Assembly: GCF_026262505.1 (NCBI RefSeq) | Contig: NW_026529243.1 | Location: 124,001-188,000 of the forward strand | Reading direction: 5' to 3' | Source: Trichomonas vaginalis G3 | Taxonomy: Eukaryota; Parabasalia; Trichomonadida; Trichomonadidae | Length of the DNA: 64,000 nucleotides | In this document: in pieces, positions 41,043 through 49,221 of the stretch | Position numbering within the stretch: position 1 is the first letter of the stretch | Layout: each line of letters begins with the position of its first letter | Notes under the pieces: model-generated | The model's database searches: none | Told to the model about the DNA's origin: nothing | The model's input: only the letters and a program-made list of their open reading frames with translations | Program-made: the position numbers and the translations under genes

Positions 41043-41207
41043 ATGAATACCCCACAAGCTCAAAATTTACCACGAATCATAACAAGGGAGGAAATGATAA
41101 AAATGATGCAAGAACATGTTAAAAATAACAAACCACTAAAATTGAGAAAATGTGGTTATGCGGTAATGATGGAAAGAGAGATGTTGTCGAAGAGGAATAA
41201 AAATTAA
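41043..41207 (+). CDS. Small basic Polinton protein, 54 residues
   Basis: Encodes MNTPQAQNLPRIITREEMIK, then MMQEHVKNNKPLKLRKCGYA and VMMEREMLSKRNKN. Strong promoter-like motif at the ATG. IITREEMIKMM matches the C-terminal motif of the small proteins at 39,155 and 39,351. The basic C-terminus suggests DNA or membrane contact. Its stop overlaps the 3' end of the convergent gene at 41,204. Confidence 0.45.
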   Translation: MNTPQAQNLPRIITREEMIKMMQEHVKNNKPLKLRKCGYAVMMEREMLSKRNKN

Positions 41208-41476
41208 ATTTGGATTGAGTTTAAAAATTCATCTTTATTAAATTCATCTCTTCCAATCAATTTATTTATTCTATTAAATTCTTTTATTTTTGCTTCACTC
41301 AGTTTAAGGATTGAACGATAAGTTTCTAATTTTTCGATTATTTCTTTCCTCTCTTTATCGTTTTCAACCCCACCACATTGTGGCTTCTTTTTGTAATAAC
41401 ATATTTTTGATTTAATTCTGTTTAGTTTCTTTTTATATTCATTGTCTGGACTCTTGACTGCTTCGTTGTTACTCAT
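41204..41476 (-). CDS. Small charged helical Polinton protein, 90 residues
   Basis: Starts MSNNEAVKSPDNEYKKKLNR. Mostly helical and highly charged, with a predicted coiled-coil stretch (KERKEIIEKLETYRSILKLS). A short CYYKKKPQCGG segment sits in the middle. No family recognised. It lies downstream of the integrase on the same strand, 20 bp apart, so the two are probably co-transcribed. Confidence 0.5.
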   Translation of the reverse strand: MSNNEAVKSPDNEYKKKLNRIKSKICYYKKKPQCGGVENDKERKEIIEKLETYRSILKLSEAKIKEFNRINKLIGRDEFNKDEFLNSIQI

Positions 41477-41496
41477 TTCTTACGAAATAAAAAAAA

Positions 41497-42780
41497 TTAA
41501 ATATTATTTAAATATAATGGAGTAATAAAATAAATCGGAATTTCTATTAATTTATTGTCAACTTCAACTAATGCATTGCCGTTAATATATCTAACAAATT
41601 CAGCTATTGTGTCAAATCTTCGTCTTCTTTTTTTCATTGATTTATCAGTTTTTCCATAATCGAGATGAATCAAAACTTTATCCCCTTGTTTAAAATTCAT
41701 GAGCCCTGAATTAATTTGTTCACGTTTAACATCATTCAACCTTTCCATTTGCTTTCTAATATATTCCCATTCTTTTGAAATATCATTTTTCATTTCCACC
41801 GGTTTCATGTTTATTGTTCTATGCCATGTATTATTGTAATAATATACTAACTGCTGTATGATGGAGTCATGATTTCCATCCCAGTATATCTGACCATTAA
41901 CCCCTAACGCATCTCTAAGAGTTCTCATTACCGCATCAACTATTTTATTATGAAACGTATATGGAGAGGATGAAAAGTAAAAATTAATTTGTGGGAAATA
42001 ATGAGCCATAGCTGCCTGAAATCCTTTATCACCATCACACCTTATATTATCTACTCTTTCATGATCTAGTAAGTATTGAATAGCTCTTCTTGTTTCCTGT
42101 TTTGTTTTCCCTTTCACCGGAATGCAATATAAATATCTGGTGTTAATGTTAATGGCAAATAAATAAGTAACGTTTCCTCTTGAATATTCTAAATGATCGA
42201 TTTCGTATGAATATGGATATGGTGCAAATGAAGGGCGACTAAATTTTTCCTTTAACGGTTGAATTTTTGGGTCAGTTGGTTTATTTAATATTTTGAAATC
42301 CTTTTTAAAATCTTTTTGCTTCTTTAATGTTTGAAATGGATATAATAAAATGAATGATGAAGGATTAACTGAAGGAGGAGGTACTGTCGTTGGAGGTTTT
42401 GGTGTTGCAGGTGGTTTAATTTTATCTGCTTTGATTTTGGATGATGAAGTTTTGGAATTCATTCCTTCCTTCATTAATTCTGTATGTATTCTATTCATTT
42501 GTTTTAAATATGCTGTATATAAAGGTTTAATATACTTTCCCGCTTCGAGTTTATGTTGAAGGATGAATTCCAAAAGTTGATCTTCATTTAAAAGTCGGGC
42601 TGAATATGGTTTAACTAATGAATCATAAATTAAAGCTTGTGCATCATTTATGGTCTGAAGGACCTGGGTGTTTTGCACCTTTTGTTTTTGCTCCTTTTGC
42701 TTTTGCGGCTCAGGATTATATAATTTATATAATTCATCAATATCTTCTTCTGTTAATACTTTATTTTTGAAATCTTTCAA
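41497..42780 (-). CDS. Polinton retroviral-type integrase (DDE core)
   Basis: About 427 open codons; the exact start is uncertain because no ATG is seen at the 5' end. The N-terminal 130 residues are helical, then a Pro-rich linker (KIKPPATPKPPTTVPPPSVN). The core begins with YSYEIDHLEYSRGNVTYLFA (first Asp), continues with DNIRCDGDKGFQAAMAHYFP (second Asp) and YTFHNKIVDAVMRTLRDAL in the third catalytic block. YYYNNTWHRTINMKPVEM corresponds to the integrase C-terminal end of the core. A chromo/SH3-like tail follows (FKQGDKVLIHLDYGKTDKSM). This enzyme inserts Polintons and makes the 6-bp duplications seen here. It contains GC-rich cassette e in its N-terminal part. Confidence 0.85.
   Translation of the reverse strand: MKDFKNKVLTEEDIDELYKLYNPEPQKQKEQKQKVQNTQVLQTINDAQALIYDSLVKPYSARLLNEDQLLEFILQHKLEAGKYIKPLYTAYLKQMNRIHTELMKEGMNSKTSSSKIKADKIKPPATPKPPTTVPPPSVNPSSFILLYPFQTLKKQKDFKKDFKILNKPTDPKIQPLKEKFSRPSFAPYPYSYEIDHLEYSRGNVTYLFAININTRYLYCIPVKGKTKQETRRAIQYLLDHERVDNIRCDGDKGFQAAMAHYFPQINFYFSSSPYTFHNKIVDAVMRTLRDALGVNGQIYWDGNHDSIIQQLVYYYNNTWHRTINMKPVEMKNDISKEWEYIRKQMERLNDVKREQINSGLMNFKQGDKVLIHLDYGKTDKSMKKRRRRFDTIAEFVRYINGNALVEVDNKLIEIPIYFITPLYLNNI
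42652..42679. repeat. GC-rich hairpin cassette e, inside the integrase frame
   Basis: GGTCTGAAGGACC and GGTGTTTTGCACC, two short hairpins in tandem, in an otherwise AT-rich coding stretch. Confidence 0.6.
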
Positions 42781-42789
42781 CTGTTTAAG

Positions 42790-43140
42790 TTGTGATTTAG
42801 TTTTTCCCTTTGAATTTCATTATTTTTAATTTTGTCTTTAATTTTAGAAATTATTTTATCATGATATTTCAAAACTGCATTTTTATAATATGATAATAAT
42901 ATCCATATCATCACCCGTTATATTTTTATTATGTTTTTGGAGATATGCTTTTAAATTAATAATCAAGAAAATTTTGATTAAGTACTAAATCATCAATTAA
43001 AATTTTTAAATCTACGCTATTCATTTATATAAAAATAAAATAAATGTTTTAAGGGTGCCCACCTCTTTGAATCATAGTATCAAAACCATCATTAACGGTT
43101 CCTTTTGTCTCTTCTGTGGCATTTTATTAAATAAATAAAT
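42790..43140. other. Spacer between integrase and polymerase regions
   Basis: AT-rich with only fragmentary minus-strand coding character; no gene that can be supported. Confidence 0.4.
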
Positions 43141-44769
43141 TGGATTACATACAACATCCATTTTCACAACATACAGCCTTAGTGTGTGCTCCTGTTAATG
43201 CAGTCTTACCGATTGTTAAGCGAGTCATTGACCCGTTTTTAAGTTGTAAATTAATATTCTGACCATCAAATATCACTTTATCATTTATTATATCCAAATA
43301 ATTTTTAGGTGTTAATTGTTTATTTTGTCGTAAACTAACACCTTTCATTTTTTGTGCAATCTTTTTAAAATCACTTCCATCAATTGAACCGTTGAATGAT
43401 GTATAACACTTAGGACATAAAGCAACCATGTTATCACCTTGTTTCTCAATTGCTAAACCCAATAACTTCTTCTCATGTGCTTTTTCTTCAGCTTTATTCT
43501 TTAATTTAGGTTTAAATTTCTCATTAAAACAAAGAAATCAAAAGGTGCGAATTTGTAAATGTTTTTATCATAAAATTTTTTATCGGTTACAATTGCTTGA
43601 AATGCTTGAGTGTTAGGAAGATTTGGGTCGCCAGCGATTGCCCAATAAGATGAATCAGTATCACCTTCAATGAAATGAAAACGATTAACATCCATGCATT
43701 TATACATAAAATCATAAATGAAAACCAAATACCAGTATTTAGCATTATCTAAAGTGAAGAATGCCTCTTGTAAACATGTATCACATCTATAAAATCTATC
43801 TTTAAGCATCACTTGATACGTATCTTCACCTATTTCTCTTATGTTTTTAAACTTATTTGACATACATGCAACGCGTGCCTTCTGTGCATTCATTATTTTA
43901 GTCTTTGCGTAATTTTGTGTATTCATTGCATCGTAACCATATGATCCATTAAGTGAAATCTTGCAAAATAAACTTTTTCCTTTATTTCCTTCTAATTCAG
44001 CCTTTTGTCTTTCATTCATAAATTCGTTCGCAAATTCATTAAAACAAGTGTTTTTAGTAAATGTTAAAATTGATTGAATATCATCAATGATAAAATGAAA
44101 TCTGTCTATTAGATACCAAAGATAATAAGAAGAAAATGGTTGATATTGGTTGTGTGTTGATGCTAACTGAGTTAATTTTCTCTGTTTCTGGTCAACTGGT
44201 AGATTGTTTGATTTCATGTAATTATACATAAAACTGCCAATTGTTTTTTCATCTGTGATAATATCTAAGTTTCTTATTATCGGTAAAAAGTTTATGTAAT
44301 CATTAATGTATTTTTCATCAATGTGACCCTTTACTTCAGCCACGAATAAAGTATTTTTCTTCTTAATTATTCCCAGTGCTTTTGCTTTCTTTGTTGCTGT
44401 ATCACAAATGATAACACCATTCAATCTTCCCGGCATATACATTTTATGGTCAGTATATTGAATGAAATCATGAGGATTAGATGAAAATGATGAAGGATAT
44501 AATGAATTAAAGTCAACACCAACGAAATGAGTCATAATGTTGGAAGTGTCCTCATTTGATACAGTTTTAGTTTCTGGATTATATGAAAGTTTATTAATGT
44601 GCGTGATTCCTTTAAGATTTACTCTATGTTGAACATTTGATAAACCACCAGTAATTCCATTACGGAGGATGTGATAAGCTTCAACTGAATCTAGAGTCAT
44701 TGGTAAATTATTTTTTAATGCATAATTTCTTAAATTGATTCTTAAACGTTGAACATCTTCATCTTTATT

Positions 44770-44900
44770 TGATTTTACGACATTGCAATAACAACACATT
44801 AACTGACAATTTTCTTTGGTATGTGGTTTTTCATTATCGATTCTATCTAATGTTGGTTTATTAGCATATGTAAACGCTTTACCACACATTTTGCATTTAG
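44770..44900 (-). other. HNH-like block inside the polymerase
   Basis: CKMCGKAFTYANKPTLDRID then NEKPHTKENCQLMCCYCNVV and KSNKD: two CxxC pairs with LDRID, H and N between them, the arrangement of the HNH/endonuclease VII-like treble clef. It sits between Exo III and motif A. May be a structural zinc finger or a nuclease-derived insertion. Confidence 0.6.
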
Positions 44901-45708
44901 ATGAAAGGATTAAATCGTGATAGTATTGATAGTCATCCATTGAAACATTGTTTTTAGTATCCCTTTCTGCTTTTTCATCTTGTTTCTTATATGAATCAAT
45001 TTTATATTTCCAATACTTTTTTGTTAATTCAAAACTTGATTCCACATTTTCTTCTGGATATGTTTCGTTAGGATTGAAGTTCTTATATGCTAACGCGTAA
45101 CGAATCATTGATGCATTCGATGATAAAGAAAGATTATGAAGCATGTCAATTTTATAAACAAATGTTTCTTCAATAATTTTATCAATTGGGTCAATCATAA
45201 TTTCAACGTCTTTATTGCAATAATGAATAAAATATTCTAATCTATTCTCAAAATTTTTAGCATCATTGAGATATATTTGATAATCTGAATCGGATATTGT
45301 TTCTTGAGTTAATGCTGAATAAAATGAATCTTGAGTGAATGGTTCCACTTTATATAATTCATCTTCGTAATTCTCCCATGTGATGAATTGATAAGGGAAA
45401 AAGGATTTAACACGTGATTTATTGTTTCCGAAATCTTGAGTGAATTGGTCTAATGTTCCACCCGCTATATAATTTCTGATGTCAATAAATCTTAATTCAT
45501 ATGGACAGTTTGTTTTCTTTACAATGATTTGCTTAAATTGAGAAGAAGAAACCCAGCATTGATTTTATTTTCCATTTTGCAGTGTTTAAATCACGAAGAA
45601 TTAAATTTAAATCAAACTTTCCCGAATTAAAACCTATGATATTCACTTTATTGAATTCCTCATCTAGAAGTTCTTTAAATGCTTCCTTCTGTTTTTCATT
45701 TAATGTAT

Positions 45709-45743
45709 GGGACAAAGTCCCCGCCGTTTGGTCCGTTTGCGGC
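45709..45743. repeat. GC-rich hairpin cassette f, inside the polymerase
   Basis: GGGACAAAGTCCC hairpin, then GCCGTTTGGTCCGTTTGCGGC with GCCG/CGGC ends. Same GCCGC...GCGGC and GTTTGCGGC wording as the cloverleaf at 45,889. Confidence 0.65.
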
Positions 45744-45876
45744 TTCATTAATTCTTCATATTGTTCAATATTTGATTTAGCAACTAATGAACAGGTTGAA
45801 AATAAAAATTCAATCCAATCAGAGATGAACGAATCACTTGATGTTAAGCAAAAATTCCTCGTAAATGTTTTATCAC

Positions 45877-45939
45877 GGTCTACGACCTCGCCGCTTCGGT
45901 CTGAAAGACCTTCAGGACTCAAAGAGTCCGTTTGCGGCT
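45877..45939. repeat. GC-rich cloverleaf cassette g, inside the polymerase frame
   Basis: Reverse-complement copy of the 39,600-39,650 cloverleaf: CGCCGC...GCGGC stem enclosing GGTCTGAAAGACC and GGACTCAAAGAGTCC, plus an adjoining GGTCTACGACC hairpin. It reads through in the polymerase frame as KPQTDSLSPEGLSDRSGEVV, so the cassette contributes residues between the Exo I and Exo II motifs. Confidence 0.8.
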
Positions 45940-46741
45940 TTATTTTGACAGTTGATGATACCATAAATGGTTTTAAGTAAGCGTTCAAAGTTGCACATTC
46001 AGAAAGTTGAAGTTCTTCTTTAGTCTCTAATGTTTCGAAGTCAAAAGTAATATAATATCTTGTTGGTTTATAATATTCCTGCAAATTATGTGCTAATAGC
46101 CATTGATATATCTTCTGTTTCGTGATATGTGGTGTATATGGTTGTTGTGTGTTTTGCAATTGAACGTCTTGAATTAATCTTCCATTATTTTCTTTACATT
46201 TCTCACAATGTTTTAAAAATCTTCTTTGGTTTTTCCTTTCTGGGTCATCACGGATAGAATATACTTCTTCTTTGCAAAAGGGGCAAACTTTATATCCTGT
46301 GAGTGCTTCAACGTCTGTAATTCTGTCAGCGTGAAGTTTTCCACATGGACTCTGTGTTAATAAAATATTTACTGTTTCAAATTCTGGATCTATCATTATT
46401 GATTCCACTAATGGAAAGTCTACCTTATTTATGTCTACGTCTTCTGGTTGAGGGTCACAATAATAAAAATCAATATTAACGTTTAACATTCTTGCTAACC
46501 TCTCACTTTCTGATGAAATGTCAAATCCTTCATATGCATCTATGGCTTCATTTAAATAACTTCTACGAGTTTTAGGATTAACACCATCAGGAATGTTATA
46601 GAAGCGTTTAAATAACCTTCTACCTTCGGCTCTTATTTGATTATCATTCATTTTAGCTGTTCCGTTTTTGTTCATTTATGTAAGAATAAAAAATTAAAAA
46701 ATAAATAAAAATAAAGTTTATTTTTTTTTTAAAGTCTAGGG

Positions 46742-47477
46742 CTAAAGTCCATAAAATGAATTAAGAACACATAAATTTTTATCATCTGCGACGTGACGAA
46801 TACATTTTAATTTACTCAAGAATGCATACCCTGATACATTAAATCTAATTCCTGTCTTATTTAATTTCACAACTTTGAAAAGGAATGTATGAATAGCTAT
46901 AAAATGATGAGATGATGTTTTATGGGTTGCTTCCATTTTTTCTGAAATAAATGAATAAATATAATGTTTATAAGTTTTCATATCTTTTATGTTCTTAATA
47001 ACGAATGGTATAGACTTTTCAACTTCGTCTTCCTTCGGTGCTGTTCTTTCATATGAAACATTATTGGTATCTTCAATAATGAAACCACAATCGCATAAAA
47101 TTTTATATGTACCAATTGTTTCTTTTGATATTTTATCTAACAAATCAAAAACTTTATCAACACCTGTACATTTATTTAAATAATAATTTGTGTAAATATC
47201 ATGGTCTTCTTTCTTAATCGTATTTGTTGCATATGTTACATTTTTCAGTGCTTTTTTTGAATTTTTCAGAATCAAGAGGAGGTGAAAGTAATATACATGG
47301 ATAATCTCCATCGTCAATAAATTGTAACTTATGTTTATGAATAAATTTTGTGCCTTCTTCTGAAAGTGTTTCATCTATTTCACCATCTAATAAATTTTTA
47401 GTAGATTCCAAAAAGTAATTTTTATATCTTTCTTCATGAGATTTTTGAACTTCTGATTCTGAAGCTGGGATATTCAT
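46742..47477 (-). pseudogene. Gene region upstream of the polymerase, unknown, broken
   Basis: Starts MNIPASESEVQKSHEERYKN. It encodes mixed alpha/beta sequence with a CNICNKY zinc-ribbon-like pair, CDCGFIIED, and near the end GYAFLSKLKCIRHVADDKNL. The last part recalls the N-terminal extensions that precede the exonuclease domain in Polinton polymerases, so the region could be either a separate gene or the N-terminal part of the polymerase. Broken. Confidence 0.4.
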
Positions 47478-47854
47478 TAAACCTCTACTTCATTCTCATT
47501 ATATTTTTCAACTTCTCTTAATTCCTTAATTTTTTCATCTATTTCATCTCTTATTTTTTCCAGTCTTTCAATTTCATCATATTCATCATCTTTAATCCGT
47601 TCTTCATAATATTCAGGGAAAACATCAGGTTCTTTAGGTTTTTCTTCTTCAGATGTGGGATATAAAAAATTTATAACATCATCTTTATTCATTTTTCCAT
47701 CATAATCTAAATCATTTAATAACTCCGCGAATTTTTGACAATTTCTTAAATAATATTTATTAACTTCATAACTCGCCTCCTCTAATATATCCTTTATTTC
47801 CTCGTTTGTGAATCCCAATTTTTTAACGTCGTTAGTCTTGACACTCATTTTCAT
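47477..47854 (-). CDS. Polinton protein with an EF-hand-like loop, 125 residues
   Basis: Starts MKMSVKTNDVKKLGFTNEEI; the first codons and the promoter-like leader come from the inverted repeat. Contains DLDYDGKMNKDD at about residues 49-60, which has Asp at loop positions 1, 3, 5 and 12 and Gly at 6, as in a calcium-binding EF-hand loop, followed by an acidic region and a C-terminal charged helix (EIERLEKIRDEIDEKIKELR). One EF-hand alone is unusual and may be chance. First gene of the right end; its stop touches the start of the next gene. Confidence 0.5.
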   Translation of the reverse strand: MKMSVKTNDVKKLGFTNEEIKDILEEASYEVNKYYLRNCQKFAELLNDLDYDGKMNKDDVINFLYPTSEEEKPKEPDVFPEYYEERIKDDEYDEIERLEKIRDEIDEKIKELREVEKYNENEVEV

Positions 47855-48658
47855 ACGAATTAAAAAAATAAATTATTCAAAAAATGTAAGACATGAATTT
47901 TTAAAGTTTATTTTTCATTCATGAAAATAATTATTTCTAATTTCTTTTATTCTCTCGTACATACTAGATTTGAAGAATTCAGAACTTTTACCATAATCTC
48001 TTAAATGTTTTCTTATCCCTAACGTGTGCCAGTTATTATATGAAACTGAATAAACTTTATCTTTATCTTTACACCTTTCATCACTTCCAATATATTTATA
48101 TCTCAGTTTTGATTTAGCATTTTCATATTCATTAACGTTTAATAATTCACAGTCTTCCTTTTTAAATATATGTTTAAGATATTCAGGATTTAATACTCTA
48201 CGTTTATATGCTCCTAACTTAGTTCTAAAGGTTTTTCTACAAAATTTAGGAATTCCATCCTCTTTAATGTCATCAATGATTTCCATTTCATTATTTTCAA
48301 TTTCTTCTTCTCGTTTATGAGGTCTTTGATTATGACTCCATTGATTCCATGAAATTAAATATTCTTTATCATTATATTTATACCTCATTAGCTTATTTTG
48401 GCTTTCATATTCATTTTAATAATTCACAATCTTCATTTTTAAATTGAAGTTTAACCCATTCAGGATTTAAACAATGTTTAATTAATCGCGGAATATCTGA
48501 CATCATCTATATATAGCTTCTTTTATAAAAGATAAAAAAATAAATTATTTTAAAATTAATGTTAATTTTTTAATGATTTATAAATAAATATATTTTAATG
48601 CATCGTCTATATATAGATGTAACAAAAAAAGTCACACAACCCGCACTCATCTACTACT
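47842..48658 (-). repeat. Polinton terminal inverted repeat, right
   Basis: Reverse copy of 29,347-30,162, differing at about one position by eye. Ends in CTACTACT. Confidence 0.9.
47915..48506 (-). pseudogene. Right-hand copy of the inverted-repeat gene, broken
   Basis: Second copy of the two-repeat protein gene at 29,499-30,089; otherwise essentially identical to the left copy, which is open. Confidence 0.7.
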
Positions 48659-48664
48659 GTCACA
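48659..48664. repeat. Polinton target-site duplication, right
   Basis: GTCACA, identical to 29,341-29,346. Confidence 0.9.
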
Positions 48665-48728
48665 TTCGAAAATCGTTTTTCGAAAGGAGTTTACAATTAC
48701 AATATATTGTCCTATTGTATTGTAATTG
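48659..48728. repeat. Hairpin array 3, continuation right of the Polinton
   Basis: GTCACATTCGAAAATCG, CGAAAGGAGTTTACAATTAC and TATTGTCCTATTGTATTGTA repeat the host sequence at 29,231-29,303. The expected second arm of the hairpin is missing because the sequence passes into a poly(A) run. Confidence 0.85.

Positions 48729-48757
<29 letters not shown>
48729..48757. repeat. Poly(A) run of about 29 at a composition boundary
   Basis: An uninterrupted A tract separates the truncated host hairpin from sequence of element 2, which is visibly less AT-rich. It may mark a rearrangement, an end-joining event or an assembly junction. Confidence 0.8.
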
Positions 48758-48759
<2 letters not shown>

Positions 48760-49221
48760 TAGTGGGGCTTCCAGGCACTTCGTGCCTTCTAGCCCTGAGG
48801 ATGATTGGTATAATGAAGTTTTTTTTTTCTTGGGGTGTCCTTCCAGGCACTTCGTGCCTTCTAGCCCACATAAATGAAGTTTTTATTCGGAGGTCTTCCA
48901 GGAGCTTTTCACAAATTATATATGTTTTCATGTTTTGTCAAGACTTCATCGTAAATGTTTTGTCATGATTTCTTCGTAAATGTTTTGTCAAGACTTCTTC
49001 GTAAAATCAGACAAAAATAATGTTTAGGGTAGAAGGTTAGATATAACCTCTTTTCTAACCTCTTTTCTACCCTCTTGAATTTTCAAGACTTCTTCGTCAT
49101 AGGCACGGAGATAGGACGGTTATTTTACAAAACTGACAACACTTTGACCGAGTAGTTTTTTGTGCTGAACAAGAAGTGTCATATAAACATCTGTCAAAAG
49201 CCGCTTTTTAACTTCACTTAA
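48758..49221. other. Left leader of element 2 with repeats
   Basis: TTCCAGGCACTTCGTGCCTT then CTAGCCC occurs twice (about 48,769 and 48,842), each with a GGCACTTCGTGCC hairpin. Three copies of a TTTTGTCAAGACTTCNTCGT unit follow near 48,930-49,005, then a GGGTAGAAGGTTAGATATAA-type repeat (49,025-49,080) that recurs downstream. No gene supported. Confidence 0.55.
48774..48858. repeat. Two GGCACTTCGTGCC hairpins
   Basis: Short GC-rich hairpins with five-base stems and TTC loops at 48,774-48,786 and 48,846-48,858, in the same format as the cassettes of element 1. Confidence 0.7.

Larger units (their letters stand above)
43145..46675 (-). pseudogene. Protein-primed DNA polymerase B (pPolB) region of Polinton 1, broken
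   Basis: Covers about 1,170 codons in minus sense. N-terminal part with a zinc-finger-like CPFCKEEVY...HCEKC, then the 3'-5' exonuclease motifs YYITFDFETLE (Exo I), NIIGFNSGKFDLNLIL (Exo II) and YFIHYCNKDVEIM (Exo III). Polymerase motifs: FVGVDFNSLYPSSF (A), CKISLNGSYGYD (B), FIEGDTDSSYWAI (C). Cysteine-rich C-terminus (CPKCYTSF...CCENGCC). Between Exo III and motif A lies an HNH-like Cys/His block (about 44,770-44,895). Protein-primed PolB copies Polinton DNA from the termini. Preceded by an AT/T-rich leader upstream of 46,675. Broken in a few places. Confidence 0.88.
29347..48658. mobile_element. Polinton/Maverick element 1, full length, 19.3 kb, broken
   Basis: Ends AGTAGTAGATGAGTGC and GCACTCATCTACTACT fit the AG...CT termini of Polintons, with a 6-bp GTCACA duplication and about 816-bp inverted repeats. 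The content fits the family: protein-primed DNA polymerase B, retroviral-type integrase, FtsK/HerA packaging ATPase, a double-jelly-roll capsid region and a candidate minor capsid region, plus a fibre-like protein and a KilA-N protein. The left half is mostly plus strand and the right half minus strand. By eye the inverted repeats differ at only about one position, so insertion was recent. Broken in about ten places, so treated as a young fossil. Confidence 0.93.
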
